Assembly: GCF_010692555.1 (NCBI RefSeq)
Contig: NZ_JAAHHG010000011.1
Span: 24,642-83,634, forward strand
Source of the DNA: Okeania sp. SIO3B5
GTDB taxonomy: Bacteria; Cyanobacteriota; Cyanobacteriia; Cyanobacteriales; Microcoleaceae
Length of the DNA stretch: 58,993 nt
Reading direction: 5' to 3'
The notes beneath the pieces were generated by a model. It was not told where the DNA came from. It worked only from the letters and a program-made list of their open reading frames with translations, and made no database searches. This document shows positions 8,457 through 17,177 of this stretch, one piece after another; positions within the stretch are counted from its first letter, which is position 1; every line of letters begins with the position of its first letter. The position numbers and the translations under genes are program-made.

Positions 8457-9650
8457 TTATCCTGCTTCTTTAGTTTCTTTTATTTCTGGCAGCGTTTCTA
8501 CCGAAATTGATGTTGAGTCATTAATAATACTCAAAATATCCCAAGCTACTCTTGACCAGCTATAATGTAATTCCGCGATCTGGCGTCCTATTCTTCCCAT
8601 TTTTTCACTCTTCTTTGGTTTTGACAATAAGTAGTCGATCTGATTGGCAAAGGCATCAGGATTGTCGTAGTCTGAGATTACAATACCATTTTTTCCAGGG
8701 ACAATTACTTCAGGGTTCCCTCCCCTAGCAGTAGTAATAATGCATAGTCCAGTTGCCATTGCTTCGTAATGTACCCTCGCTAGAGGCTCTTCCCATTGAG
8801 ATGCGCATACGAATAGATCGCCTAATAGGAAATAATCTGCAACTTCTGATGGTGGGATAAAACCAGTCATCTGAACTGCTTGGCCTAACTTTTCTGCTTC
8901 TATTTTAATTTCACGGACATAATCGTTTTCTTTGTTATTTCCGTACCATTTACTGCCTACTAAAAATAATACAGCAGATGGGTGTTTTTCGATTACTTTG
9001 GCAATAGCTGATATTAGCAGATGAGGTCCTTTTTTATCTGTCAACCTGCCCACGCAAAGGACTACTTTTTTGCCCTCCAAGCCATAAGTCGCTAGCATTG
9101 CTTCTCGTTTCTCTTTTACACCTTCTACCCACCTTGGCTGAAAGCGCTTGAGGTCTACTCCAGCATATACAGGTTGCAGTTTGTGTTTATATTCTGGAAA
9201 TAATTTGGCAATACCATCAGCAATAAATTTACTAACTGTCACTACTTTTTCTACTCGTTCCAGGCATTTAATTGCCTCTTGTGGTTCAATTTTTTTAGCA
9301 TGGAACATTTCGTTGTGCATACTAAGAAGAAAGTGACTATTAGGAGCTGCTTCGGCAACCAAGGACACATACTTAGGACGGTTATAAATTACGATCCAAT
9401 AAAAATTTTTCCCTTCTACAAATTTGGCTACAGCTTGATAGTATTCTTCTGAAGTGTCTGCTACAGTGCGCTCGTAACGAATATTGTCTCTAATTTCTCT
9501 ATCTGCTAAATCTGGGTCTGCTATAGAGAATACTGTGATTTCATGCTCTCGTTTCAAGTAAGGTAGAATACCGTCTATGTATGTCTGGATAGCTCCACCT
9601 CGGACATAAGGAACTGGTAACTTTTCTGTACAGACTAATAGTATGTTCAC
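8457..9650 (-). CDS. Family 4 glycosyltransferase (GT-B)
   Basis: A 397-residue retaining glycosyltransferase of the GT4 type. The N-terminal acceptor domain opens MNILLVCTEKLPVPYVRGGA, as in CotSA-like enzymes. The C-terminal donor domain has VVLCVGRLTDKKGPHLLI and the EEPLARVHYEAMATG segment with the E-x7-E motif that grips the nucleotide sugar. It starts at GTG 9650; a stop codon lies immediately upstream in frame and no strong ribosome site is visible. No membrane segment or signal peptide is seen, so it is probably cytoplasmic. It stands at the downstream end of a run of small charged-protein genes on the same strand but a terminator at 9737-9779 separates it from them. Sugar and acceptor are unknown. 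Confidence 0.85.
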   Translation of the reverse strand: MNILLVCTEKLPVPYVRGGAIQTYIDGILPYLKREHEITVFSIADPDLADREIRDNIRYERTVADTSEEYYQAVAKFVEGKNFYWIVIYNRPKYVSLVAEAAPNSHFLLSMHNEMFHAKKIEPQEAIKCLERVEKVVTVSKFIADGIAKLFPEYKHKLQPVYAGVDLKRFQPRWVEGVKEKREAMLATYGLEGKKVVLCVGRLTDKKGPHLLISAIAKVIEKHPSAVLFLVGSKWYGNNKENDYVREIKIEAEKLGQAVQMTGFIPPSEVADYFLLGDLFVCASQWEEPLARVHYEAMATGLCIITTARGGNPEVIVPGKNGIVISDYDNPDAFANQIDYLLSKPKKSEKMGRIGRQIAELHYSWSRVAWDILSIINDSTSISVETLPEIKETKEAG

Positions 9651-9736
9651 GTGATCAACTTGAGCTTATAATTTCTGCTTAAGTATTATAGGGGATTTTG
9701 ATACACCTTTACATAAAAAAATTATTTGCCTTAAGG

Positions 9737-9779
9737 AAAAAAAATATCAAGCCCTCACTCTACAGGCGGGACTTGATTG
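9737..9779 (-). terminator. Rho-independent terminator after the 69-residue protein gene
   Basis: On the minus strand ATCAAGTCCCGCC and GAGGGCTTGAT form a stem with one bulge, followed directly by a run of eight T residues broken once. It lies about 100 bases past the stop of the gene at 9876-10085. Confidence 0.6.
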
Positions 9780-9875
9780 AACTGTTATTGGACTTAAAGC
9801 GAAACTCTATCTGTTAGGATATGTTGCTTTCAAGTTGATAGCAAAGTTTAGTAAATTGCGTAGGTGTTAATTTCT

Positions 9876-10085
9876 CTAGTCTAAGAGTCCCTTGTTCTCC
9901 TTCTTTTTCTGGACTAGGGCAATTACAGGCTGTGCATTCTCATCTACTGAACCTTCTTCTTTTAATTGTTCTATAATCGAGCGTATTCTTCTGAATATCT
10001 TGCCTTCGCCCCTCCGAAAGTCATAGATATCGTCTTTATCTGCACCACTCATTTCTAAAACAATAGTGTTGGCTTGTTGTTTCAT
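9876..10085 (-). CDS. Small charged protein, paralogue 1 (unknown function)
   Basis: A 69-residue protein with NTIVLEMSGADKDDIYDFRR, a GEGKIFRRI turn, an amphipathic helix and a basic QKKKENKGLLD tail. The ATG at 10085 is preceded by a good AGGAGAAAAC ribosome site. The neighbour at 10376 has the same architecture (NTVILEF, DD.DDLRRGEGKVFKRI, QPIIV, KKGLLD). I do not know its function. It faintly recalls the DUF6200 type of small bacterial protein, but this is only a guess. No signal peptide, no cysteines. Confidence 0.75.
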   Translation of the reverse strand: MKQQANTIVLEMSGADKDDIYDFRRGEGKIFRRIRSIIEQLKEEGSVDENAQPVIALVQKKKENKGLLD

Positions 10086-10375
10086 TTTTGTTTTCTCCTG
10101 AAATTTTTACTACTTAATTTAACTTAATGTTGCCAGGAAAAATGTTATAGTTTTTCGACTTCATGCCTTTCTCTAAAGTTTATTCAAGTTTTACTTAAAT
10201 ACTAGGAGATTAAGTTAAGAAGCTAAAATCACTATTTCACCTAACATACATAACTTCGAGCATAATACTCGAAGTCGATCAAAGCATTATTCCATCAGTC
10301 ATAACTTATAGTTATGAAACTTTTAAAGGAACTTACAACGCTTACACTCACGATAGCTATAGTAAGAAAATCTTC

Positions 10376-10642
10376 TTAGTCTAAAAGTCCTTTCTTACTT
10401 TTCTTTTTCTTAAGAATAACAATTATGGGCTGTATATTATCCGAAATTTCGCCTGATTCTTGTAGTTTTTCAATTGTTTGGCCTATTCTTTTGAATACCT
10501 TACCCTCACCTCTGCGTAAATCATCGATATCGTCACTCTTAGCCCCTCCAAACTCTAAAATAACCGTGTTTGCTGGTTGCTTTGCGCTTTTTTCACTAGT
10601 ATCAGATGACATTACCATTTTTTTGATCTCCTTAATTTTCAC
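10376..10642 (-). CDS. Small charged protein, paralogue 2 (unknown function)
   Basis: Up to 88 residues. The core from NTVILEFGGAKSDDIDDLRR to KKKSKKGLLD is about half identical to the 69-residue neighbour downstream. Internal ATGs at residues 10 and 12 are possible starts, but the ATG at 10642 is the longest. The conserved RRGEGK-(I/V)F-(R/K)RI segment and the GLLD ending mark a real family. The spacer before the next gene (10086-10375) contains the perfect inverted repeats ACTTCGAG/CTCGAAGT (10253-10275) and CATAACT/AGTTATG (10301-10317). Confidence 0.75.
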   Translation of the reverse strand: MKIKEIKKMVMSSDTSEKSAKQPANTVILEFGGAKSDDIDDLRRGEGKVFKRIGQTIEKLQESGEISDNIQPIIVILKKKKSKKGLLD

Positions 10643-10771
10643 TAATTATGTTGCTAAGAGAAATTTTACCAAAAGCCTGCAATTATTTTTTTCTTGCATC
10701 CGTTATTGGTTGTGTATTTCCTGAGTTAGTTTAACAAAGTCCCTTTTAAACCTGCCTTCACAGATAGAAAA

Positions 10772-10819
10772 ATGAGGAGTATGATGCCAATCAATTCTTA
10801 CTTTTAACATACTCCTCAT
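10772..10819 (-). terminator. Hairpin downstream of the 107-residue protein genes
   Basis: Perfect 12-base arms ATGAGGAGTATG (10772-10783) and CATACTCCTCAT (10808-10819). On the minus strand the stem is followed by five T residues, so it may end transcription from the genes at 11055-11809. The rest of the 10643-11054 spacer shows nothing else I can name. Confidence 0.5.
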
Positions 10820-11054
10820 AACTTACTAATAGCAAGGCTAAACTATTATTCTCAGCCTCTTGCTCCACAAATGGAGCATCTAGCAAATCAGGATTTTGCT
10901 TTAGTCTGATTCCTTTTTCAAAAGTCTCACTTATCGTTATTAACCAAAGCTAGTATTCAGACTTACCCCCATTAGTCTAAAGTTTATATGAAAGTTTTCA
11001 GTAAAACTTTCTCTGTATAGTTGGGCTTTCTACTAATTAGTACTAATATTGAAA

Positions 11055-11378
11055 TTATTCAAACAATTTAATACCCATGTAGCCGAAGCCCCCCATTTTA
11101 GACAAAGCCTTGCTGTAGTTTTTGGGGAAATCTTTAATCCAACCGTTTTTCTTCTTCCGGTTAGATCTTTCGTGACGATCGCGATATTCTTTGGTGGCCT
11201 TGTCATATTTTTTCGCCATGGAAAACACCATTTTTTCATAAGGCTTCAAAGCACGTGCCTGCTTTTTCTTTTTCTTTTTTTTCCTTTTGGCTGATTTACC
11301 ATAGAGGGTTGCTGGAGAGCCACCAAAGTCATCATCACTTTGCAGTACGGTAACGCTTTTTACGTCTTCTTTAGCCAC
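11055..11378 (-). CDS. 107-residue lysine-rich protein, tandem paralogue A (unknown function)
   Basis: Begins with GTG at 11378 (MAKEDVKSVTVLQSDDDFGG) behind an AGGAGAAA ribosome site. An acidic start is followed by a run of basic residues (KRKKKKKKK), a helical middle with RDRHERSNRKKKNGWIKD, and a Gly/Met-rich end finishing GIKLFE. It is nearly the same as the copy 431 bases upstream. There is no membrane segment. The polybasic stretch suggests binding to nucleic acid, polyphosphate or an acidic surface, but that is inference. It distantly resembles the DUF6312 type of small basic protein; I am unsure. Confidence 0.75.
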   Translation of the reverse strand: MAKEDVKSVTVLQSDDDFGGSPATLYGKSAKRKKKKKKKQARALKPYEKMVFSMAKKYDKATKEYRDRHERSNRKKKNGWIKDFPKNYSKALSKMGGFGYMGIKLFE

Positions 11379-11485
11379 TTTATTTCTCCTCTGAATATTT
11401 TCTACTAAACTATATATGTCAGTAGATGTTTATTTTTCGGAACTTAATAACTTGGGTTTTCTGCTAATCAATATTAATATTGAAA

Positions 11486-11809
11486 TTATTCAAATAACTT
11501 AATACCCATTACGCCCATTCCACCCATCTTAGACATAGACTTGCTATAGTTTTTGGGCAAATCTTTAATCCAACCGTTTTTCTTCTTTTTGTTAGATTTT
11601 TCGTGACGATCGCGATACTCTTTACTAGCTTTGTCATAGCTTTTAGCCATTGAAAATACCATTTTTTCTATAGGCTTCAAAGCACGTGCCTGTTTTTTCT
11701 TTTTCTTTTTCTTACTGCTGGGGGACTTTCCATAGAGGGTTGCTGGAGAGCCACCAAAGTCATCATCACTTTGCAGTACGGTAACGCTTTTCACATCTTC
11801 TTTGGCCAT
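11486..11809 (-). CDS. 107-residue lysine-rich protein, tandem paralogue B (unknown function)
   Basis: Same length and layout as paralogue A. The first 28 residues are identical, then SPSSKKKKKKK replaces SAKRKKKKKKK, and the end reads MGGMGVMGIKLFE. It starts with ATG at 11809 behind AAGGAGAAA. Landmarks in the two genes are 431 bases apart, so gene plus flank was duplicated as a unit. Both may be cotranscribed towards the 10376 gene. Loss of neither copy suggests dosage or divergence matters. Confidence 0.75.
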   Translation of the reverse strand: MAKEDVKSVTVLQSDDDFGGSPATLYGKSPSSKKKKKKKQARALKPIEKMVFSMAKSYDKASKEYRDRHEKSNKKKKNGWIKDLPKNYSKSMSKMGGMGVMGIKLFE

Positions 11810-12137
11810 TTTTTTCTCCTTGTATGTGTTCTACTGAATATATTGGTATTTATTATAATCATAGCAGATTTTTCTCGGAAATATTTAATCTTTATATACA
11901 TTTACCAATATTAACTGGCCCCAAAGTAAGTGTTATAATTATCAATTAAATAATTTGCAGAGATACTGGACAAGACAGAATTAACTCATTTAAAAGGGAT
12001 TGATTGGACTTTTACTCAATATCTAGATAAATTTGATTTGGTTAATGTGTACTAAGAGGTATACAACTTTCAACTAAATCAGGATTAAAATTGCTCTAAA
12101 GTTTTACTTAATATATATAGTTAGGTCAAAGTTAAAA
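11810..12137. other. Spacer between the small-protein cluster and the chelatase gene
   Basis: Divergent promoter region. At about 11960-12053 the plus strand holds a short open piece (ILDKTELTHLKGIDWTFTQ...) ending in a stop and with no start, which may be a gene relic I cannot name. Confidence 0.4.
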
Positions 12138-12971
12138 TTGCTATCAACCTATTTTTTAGTATCTCATGGTAGTCGTAACCCACGAACGCTCCTAGAATTA
12201 CAAGCACTAGCTGGACTTTTGTCTGGGCAAATAAATTTAACTGGAAATTTTAGAAGTAATGATATTCCTCAATGTTCTTTAGTTGGTACAGGGGTTTTAG
12301 AGCTGGGGCTTAAATCTTTGCACGAACAAATTGAAGATTTTTGGGAATATGGGCGATCGCTCTACGTTAGTCAATTCAAAATAATTCCTTTATTTCTATT
12401 ACCAGGAGTTCATGTTACTGAGGATATTCCAGCAGAAATAGAGGCATTCAAGCACAAGGTTAAAGCAAAGGAAAAAAGTCATCTCAAATCTAAACTTAAC
12501 TCTGAAACTGATAGCCAAACTAAAATCACTCTCTGCCCCTATATTGGTTCCCATCCAGAAATGGCAGGTTTACTTGCAGCCAAAATCACTTCTGTGACTG
12601 TTGATGCTTGGGTACTTATTTCTCATGGCAGTCGTCGTCCAGGTGGCAATGAACCTGTGGAAAAAATAGCCCAGTATCTGGAAAGCAGTTGTCAAGTTTT
12701 GGTTTGTACTGCTTATTGGTCTGTTTCTCCCGACCTGAAGTCAAAAGTCGAGTTTTTAATTGGACAAGGATATCTAAAAATTGGAATTTTACCTTATTTT
12801 CTGTTTAATGGGGGTATTACTGATGCGATCGCTGATACAGTTAATCAATTTACTCAAATATACCCCTCTATTAAATTCCATTTGATCCCACCTCTTGGGG
12901 CAACTGATGAGTTAGCGAAATTAGTTTTGGACTTGATTAATCTCGGTGAAACTTATTATAGAAGTGAGTAG
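12138..12971 (+). CDS. CbiX/SirB-type sirohydrochlorin chelatase
   Basis: A 277-residue class II chelatase-like protein with two related halves. Each opens with the signature FLVSHGSR(N/R)P: residues 6-14 and again as VLISHGSRRPGGNEP. The histidine in SHGSR is the metal-handling residue of CbiX/SirB. The C-terminal half also has ILPYFLFNGGITD. The enzyme inserts Fe or Co into sirohydrochlorin for siroheme or cobalamin synthesis. The start appears to be TTG at 12138, since the frame shows no ATG before the conserved SHGS; there is no clear ribosome site, so the start is uncertain. A long charged insert (KHKVKAKEKSHLKSK) separates the halves. Confidence 0.85.
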   Translation: MLSTYFLVSHGSRNPRTLLELQALAGLLSGQINLTGNFRSNDIPQCSLVGTGVLELGLKSLHEQIEDFWEYGRSLYVSQFKIIPLFLLPGVHVTEDIPAEIEAFKHKVKAKEKSHLKSKLNSETDSQTKITLCPYIGSHPEMAGLLAAKITSVTVDAWVLISHGSRRPGGNEPVEKIAQYLESSCQVLVCTAYWSVSPDLKSKVEFLIGQGYLKIGILPYFLFNGGITDAIADTVNQFTQIYPSIKFHLIPPLGATDELAKLVLDLINLGETYYRSE

Positions 12972-13310
12972 CGAGTAGAGACTAATTTGAGAGGTTCCCT
13001 GGGAGCATCAAGAAGAGGATTTTTCTGCTCGCAGGGAACAAGGAACAGGAAATTCTTAATAGTAGACATCTCCAGAACAGAGGGAATAGTAGGGGAGACA
13101 ACCCACCCCTCGCCCCTCCCCCTACGGTGGAGGCAGGGCTGTTTCAAAGTATTGTAGATTAAAGGTTTAGGGAGAACGGGACATGAGGGCATTGTGGAAC
13201 AGTGAAATTTGCCAAAATTTGCCGATTTTGAGCGCCAATAAGCATCCCTTTTGCTCTGACTAAAATGGTGAAAAGTCAACCTTATAATCATAAATTAAAA
13301 GCCCTCATCC
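12972..13310. other. Spacer with C-rich repeat
   Basis: No gene recognised. Bases 13099-13132 carry one copy of the ACCCACCCCTCGCCCC module that recurs in six other places in this window. Confidence 0.5.
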
Positions 13311-13452
13311 CCGTGTCTCCGTGTCTCCGTGTCTCCGTGTCTCCGTGTCTCCGTGTCTCCGTGTCTCCGTGTCTCCGTGTCTCCGTGTCCCCCTGTCCCC
13401 CTGTCCCCCTGTCCCCCTGTCCCCCTGTCCCCCTGTCCCCCTGTCCCCCTGT
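13311..13452. repeat. Tandem octamer array, CCGTGTCT then CCCCTGTC
   Basis: About ten copies of an 8-base unit CCGTGTCT run directly into about eight copies of CCCCTGTC. Open frames across it translate as SPCLRVSV or VPLSPCP repeats and are not genes. The array lies in what looks like the core of a family A element whose right end is at 13677-13690. Confidence 0.85.
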
Positions 13453-13676
13453 CTATCGAGAATGAAACAGCCCTGCTACGGTGGAGGGGAAGACAGGAGA
13501 CAGGAAGAACGGGGAATGAGCGAGGAGGTAGTAGTTAAGAATTGTAAGAATGATTTTTCTGCCCAACTATGCGCCTAAAATACGCTCCATGCATGAGCGT
13601 GAAGAGCTGAAACAGGCGCAGTTTTTTCGATCCTAAAAAGGTTAAAACCTTTACCTGTAAATGCTTTGATATTTAA

Positions 13677-13690
13677 TCAGCAAGCCCTAA
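13677..13690. repeat. Family A right terminal repeat (copy 2)
   Basis: TCAGCAAGCCCTAA preceded by the usual ATGCTTTGATATTTAA. No matching left end is evident; the octamer array probably disrupted or replaced it. Confidence 0.6.
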
Positions 13691-14030
13691 TTATCGTATT
13701 AGATGCATTAGTTCTTTCCGCCTACAAAGTTTTAGATTTCTTATAAATTTGACTGATAGGACCAATTTGGTATCTTTGTCGGCAATTACAGCACTTTTGA
13801 GGATAGTGAGGTACAGCTATAAGACTATTTATTCCTATATTTCCTGTTGCCTGTTGCCTGTTGCCTGTTGCCTAGAGCAATAAAACGTTGTACCTCATCA
13901 ACTAGAAAACTGCTGTAAGTTTTTTTGTCAGGAGCTAGGAGATGGAGAGAAGGAATATGGGAAAATGAAAATGGTTAAAAAAGACTCTCCACTTCCTTAT
14001 TTCCCTCTTCAAAGGGTATATTTTTGATAA

Positions 14031-14320
14031 TTAGGGTTTGCTGAAAAAGTCTGTTAGTGAAGGAAAGGAACAGGGTACAGCGGTGCAACCCCGCGACAAC
14101 GTTAGCTTTAGCTCCTCCGGAGGAGGCTAGTCGCAAGGGAACGCGCACCAAGAGAGGGAAGAGTTTAAACTATCTGCTACGGTCAAATTTTCGGCATTGT
14201 CAGGGTCAAAACTTTACCATTTTGAGACAACAATAGCCAAAAACTAGGTACTTTTTCAGAACTGAAAAAGGCACTTACCAATATCAGTCAATACTTTGAG
14301 ATTTAATCAGCAAACCCTAC
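14031..14320. mobile_element. Family A element, copy 3
   Basis: Left end TTAGGGTTTGCTGAAAAAGT; right end TCAGCAAACCCTA. At about 14090-14155 it holds a GC-rich palindromic insert (CTCCTCCGGAGGAG centre) of another repeat type. The flanking spacer 13691-14763 contains GTTGCCT heptamers (13846-13873) and no gene. Confidence 0.75.
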
Positions 14321-14763
14321 TTAAATAACAAAAGGGGAAAGAAATCTGTAAGCATAGATACATTTAAACTCAAAATATCTACGCTTTTTCTCCCTTGTCT
14401 TCCAAGTCTTCCTTTTTCTCTAAGTCTAGTCACAACCAGGTAAGCATTCAGCTATCAGCAGTCAGCATTCAGCAATTAGTAATGAATAATTACTTCTAAG
14501 GTTTTGTCCAGGGACTTTAGCAGTAATTTTTTATTCTTTTTCAATTTCAAAGGTTGCTTTTACGCGGACCCAAAATTCATAGCTGTTAATGCAGTTCCGA
14601 TAGCTGACGGCTGTTTGCGCAGCATTCCGTAGGAAATGCTTACACAACCAGAAAGTAAAAAGCTACTCTTGTGAGCTTATCTCCCCAGCTCCCCATCTCT
14701 TGTCCAATATCTCAAATGGGTTATATACAAGAGAACTCTAAAAAATCAACCTTTTGCAAATAA

Positions 14764-16182
14764 CTACCCAGAAGTTTCAGTTACTTTTTCTGCTTCTCCT
14801 TCTCCGAAAACTACTCGCAGTAATGGTGGTGCTAAGAATGTTGTAATAATCACCATGAGAATAATTGCTACATCCAAAGCAGGAGATAAAGCGCCACTAG
14901 CGGAACCAACTGAGGCAAAAACCAAACCAACTTCACCTCGTGGCACCATACCAACACCAACAGCTAAACGGTTAATGTTATCTAAACCAAAGACACTAAA
15001 ACCACAGGCAACTTTACCCACAATAGCAACAACTATTAAGAAGATCGCGATAACTAAACCTTCACGGTTAGTAGGAATAGCTGGGTTGAGAACTCCAAGA
15101 TTGGTTTTTGTCCCCACTGTGACAAAGAATATGGGAACGACGACATCAGAAATAGGACGAATTAGTTCTTCTAACTCTCTACCTATCTCTGTTTGATCTA
15201 AGTTATCTAAAACCAATCCTGCAGCAAAAGCTCCCAATATCGCTTCCAAATGGATCGCTGTACCAATGTAGGACATAAATAAGGCGATCGTCAAAGCTGG
15301 AATAACTGCTCGTCCACGAGTTTTAAATTTTTCACCAAAGAAAACAAAGGTGTCATTAAAGAAACGACCTAACAATATTGCACCTACCAAAAATACGCTA
15401 GCACTAACGATCAGATAGACGGCATTGACTACATCGACTTCGCCAGTTTTTGCTAAACTTGCTACTACTGCCAGGATAATAATACCCAAAACATCATCTA
15501 TGACAGCAGCACCTAAAATAATTTGACCTTCTTGAGTATTGAGGCGGTTAATTTCTGCTAGTACCCTGGAAGTAATACCAATACTGGTAGCTGTAAGAGC
15601 TGCTCCTGCAAAAATTGCTGGCACTGCTGAGACATGGAATATGATCATCATTCCTGCTGTACCAGCGACAAATGGTAATGTCACTCCCACAATTGCTACA
15701 ATTAGGGATTGGATACCTACTTGCATTAAGTCTCTAATATTGGACTCTAGGCCAATTTCAAATAACAAAATGATGACCCCCAGTTCGGATAGAACTTCGA
15801 GGACTTCACTTTGGACTTGAAATGTAGCTTCCGCAGCGTCAGGGGTTAAACCTGCTGTTGCTTCTAAAATACTAACAATTACTGATGTGGAACTATCTGC
15901 CCCACTTTCTGGAAAGACTACCAGGTTTAAGGCAGAAATACCGATAACTACACCCCCTACCAGTTCACCTAATACTGGTGGAAAACCTAGCCAGTTAAAA
16001 AATTCGCCCCCTGCTTTACTGGCTATATAAATTGCGACTAGACTCAAAAGCACTCCTGCAACTACCATTGCTGGTTCTACTTCTGTTTCTGTCGCTGTAG
16101 CTAATATCGGCTGAAATTTGCCGGATAAAGTAAATAGGAAAGATTCATTCAAAAAATTAAACCCTGCCATTGAACTAAACAT
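14764..16182 (-). CDS. CPA2 Na+/H+ antiporter, NapA/NhaS3-like
   Basis: A 472-residue polytopic membrane protein of the monovalent cation:proton antiporter 2 family. About a dozen hydrophobic segments begin near residue 36. The ion-binding pair is Asp229-Asp230 in GAAVIDDVLGII, matching the two aspartates of NapA. FEIGLESNIRDL and LGAFAAGLVLDN are further family marks. The length and N-terminus resemble cyanobacterial NhaS3, which acts in the thylakoid membrane, but location here is inference. No regulatory RCK/TrkA domain follows. It starts at ATG 16182. It stands alone in a repeat-rich region. Confidence 0.9.
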   Translation of the reverse strand: MFSSMAGFNFLNESFLFTLSGKFQPILATATETEVEPAMVVAGVLLSLVAIYIASKAGGEFFNWLGFPPVLGELVGGVVIGISALNLVVFPESGADSSTSVIVSILEATAGLTPDAAEATFQVQSEVLEVLSELGVIILLFEIGLESNIRDLMQVGIQSLIVAIVGVTLPFVAGTAGMMIIFHVSAVPAIFAGAALTATSIGITSRVLAEINRLNTQEGQIILGAAVIDDVLGIIILAVVASLAKTGEVDVVNAVYLIVSASVFLVGAILLGRFFNDTFVFFGEKFKTRGRAVIPALTIALFMSYIGTAIHLEAILGAFAAGLVLDNLDQTEIGRELEELIRPISDVVVPIFFVTVGTKTNLGVLNPAIPTNREGLVIAIFLIVVAIVGKVACGFSVFGLDNINRLAVGVGMVPRGEVGLVFASVGSASGALSPALDVAIILMVIITTFLAPPLLRVVFGEGEAEKVTETSG

Positions 16183-16429
16183 TAAGTTTTTCTAAATCAT
16201 CTTGACTTAATGTAACAGGACTTTAGGCACAGAGCGCTAATCTTTTGTGATAAAAATATTTTTTGGTGAGTATATATAAAAAATATCTAACTATCTAAAA
16301 TGTATATTTAATATTTATCTAACCTGAAATAAAGAATATTGGAAAGTTAGAGACAGAATTAACTGGTACTTCAGCTAGAGCCTGCCCTCGAGCGCTTCAT
16401 CCTAAAAAGGTAGTGCAATGATAATCAAG

Positions 16430-16605
16430 TAGTGGTTGTGGAGAATTTGAATATCAAGGGTATGGTTTGTAATCATAACTTAGCTCAAGCTATTTCTGAT
16501 GTGGGATGGGGAATGTTTATCAATTTTCTTGACTATAAACTACAGATACATCAAGCCCGGCAATTCCCGGTAAAACCAGCTATGCTTTATAAACATCTTT
16601 CTTAA
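16430..16605 (+). pseudogene. IS200/IS605 TnpB fragment
   Basis: One plus-strand frame gives ENLNIKGMVCNHNLAQAISD then VGWGMFINFLDYKL and a stop near 16605. This is the RuvC-II region of TnpB (VEDLNVKGM...AISDVGWG). Upstream and downstream parts are missing. Confidence 0.8.
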
Positions 16606-16807
16606 CATAAAACTTGACAAAAATATCATTTGATGTTTAGAAGTCTGAAAGCTCCTAGTGTCGTTGCGATCACAATGACAAAAAATAACTTTTAGGAATA
16701 CACAAGTTAGTCAGTTTGTCAAAGCTTGTAAAACCAACAAAATGCTCGTAAGCTTTTGATAATAGGCATTATCCACTTTTGTAAAGAATTTTGCTTATAA
16801 TGGATAG

Positions 16808-16877
16808 CCCTAAAAGGAAGAGGATTGAATAAAAGGAAAATTTTTTCTTGTTTCTCCTTTAAAGGAGAGGCTTTAAA
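16808..16877. repeat. Family C repeat, copy 1
   Basis: About 70-90 bases marked by AGAGGATTG, AAAGGAAAA, and the end AAAGGAGAGG. Related copies are at 22901-22990 and 44455-44535. It abuts family A copy 4. Confidence 0.5.
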
Positions 16878-16883
16878 CCTTAA

Positions 16884-17100
16884 TTAGGGTTTGCTGAAAA
16901 AGTCTGGTGGTGATTGGCAACAGGGAACAGGGAACAGGCAACAGTTTAGACTATCTGCTACGGCCAAATTTTCGGCATTGTCAGGGGAAAAGTATTAGCA
17001 TTTTGAGACAAAAAGAGCCAAAAACCTTGTACTTTTTCATAATAAAAAACTATGGAAGCCTTTACAGGTATTGATTACAATTTTATTCAGCAAACCCTAA
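16884..17100. mobile_element. Family A element, copy 4
   Basis: Ends TTAGGGTTTGCTGA and TTCAGCAAACCCTAA. The core has GGAACAGG runs and the GCCAAATTTTCGGCATTGTC segment also present in copy 3. Confidence 0.75.
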
Positions 17101-17177
17101 TTATTCGGTAAGCCTATTTTGAGGCATTCCCCTGTGAATTCAGAAGCTCCAACTTCAGCGTAGCAAGTTGGGGTAGT

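Noticed and set aside
12956-13291. Minus-strand 111-residue frame downstream of the chelatase
   Set aside because: Lies in repeat spacer with the C-rich module; composition is not protein-like.
13265-13578. Open frames over the octamer array
   Set aside because: They encode only SPCLRV/PLSPCP repeats, overlap in three phases and have no ribosome site.
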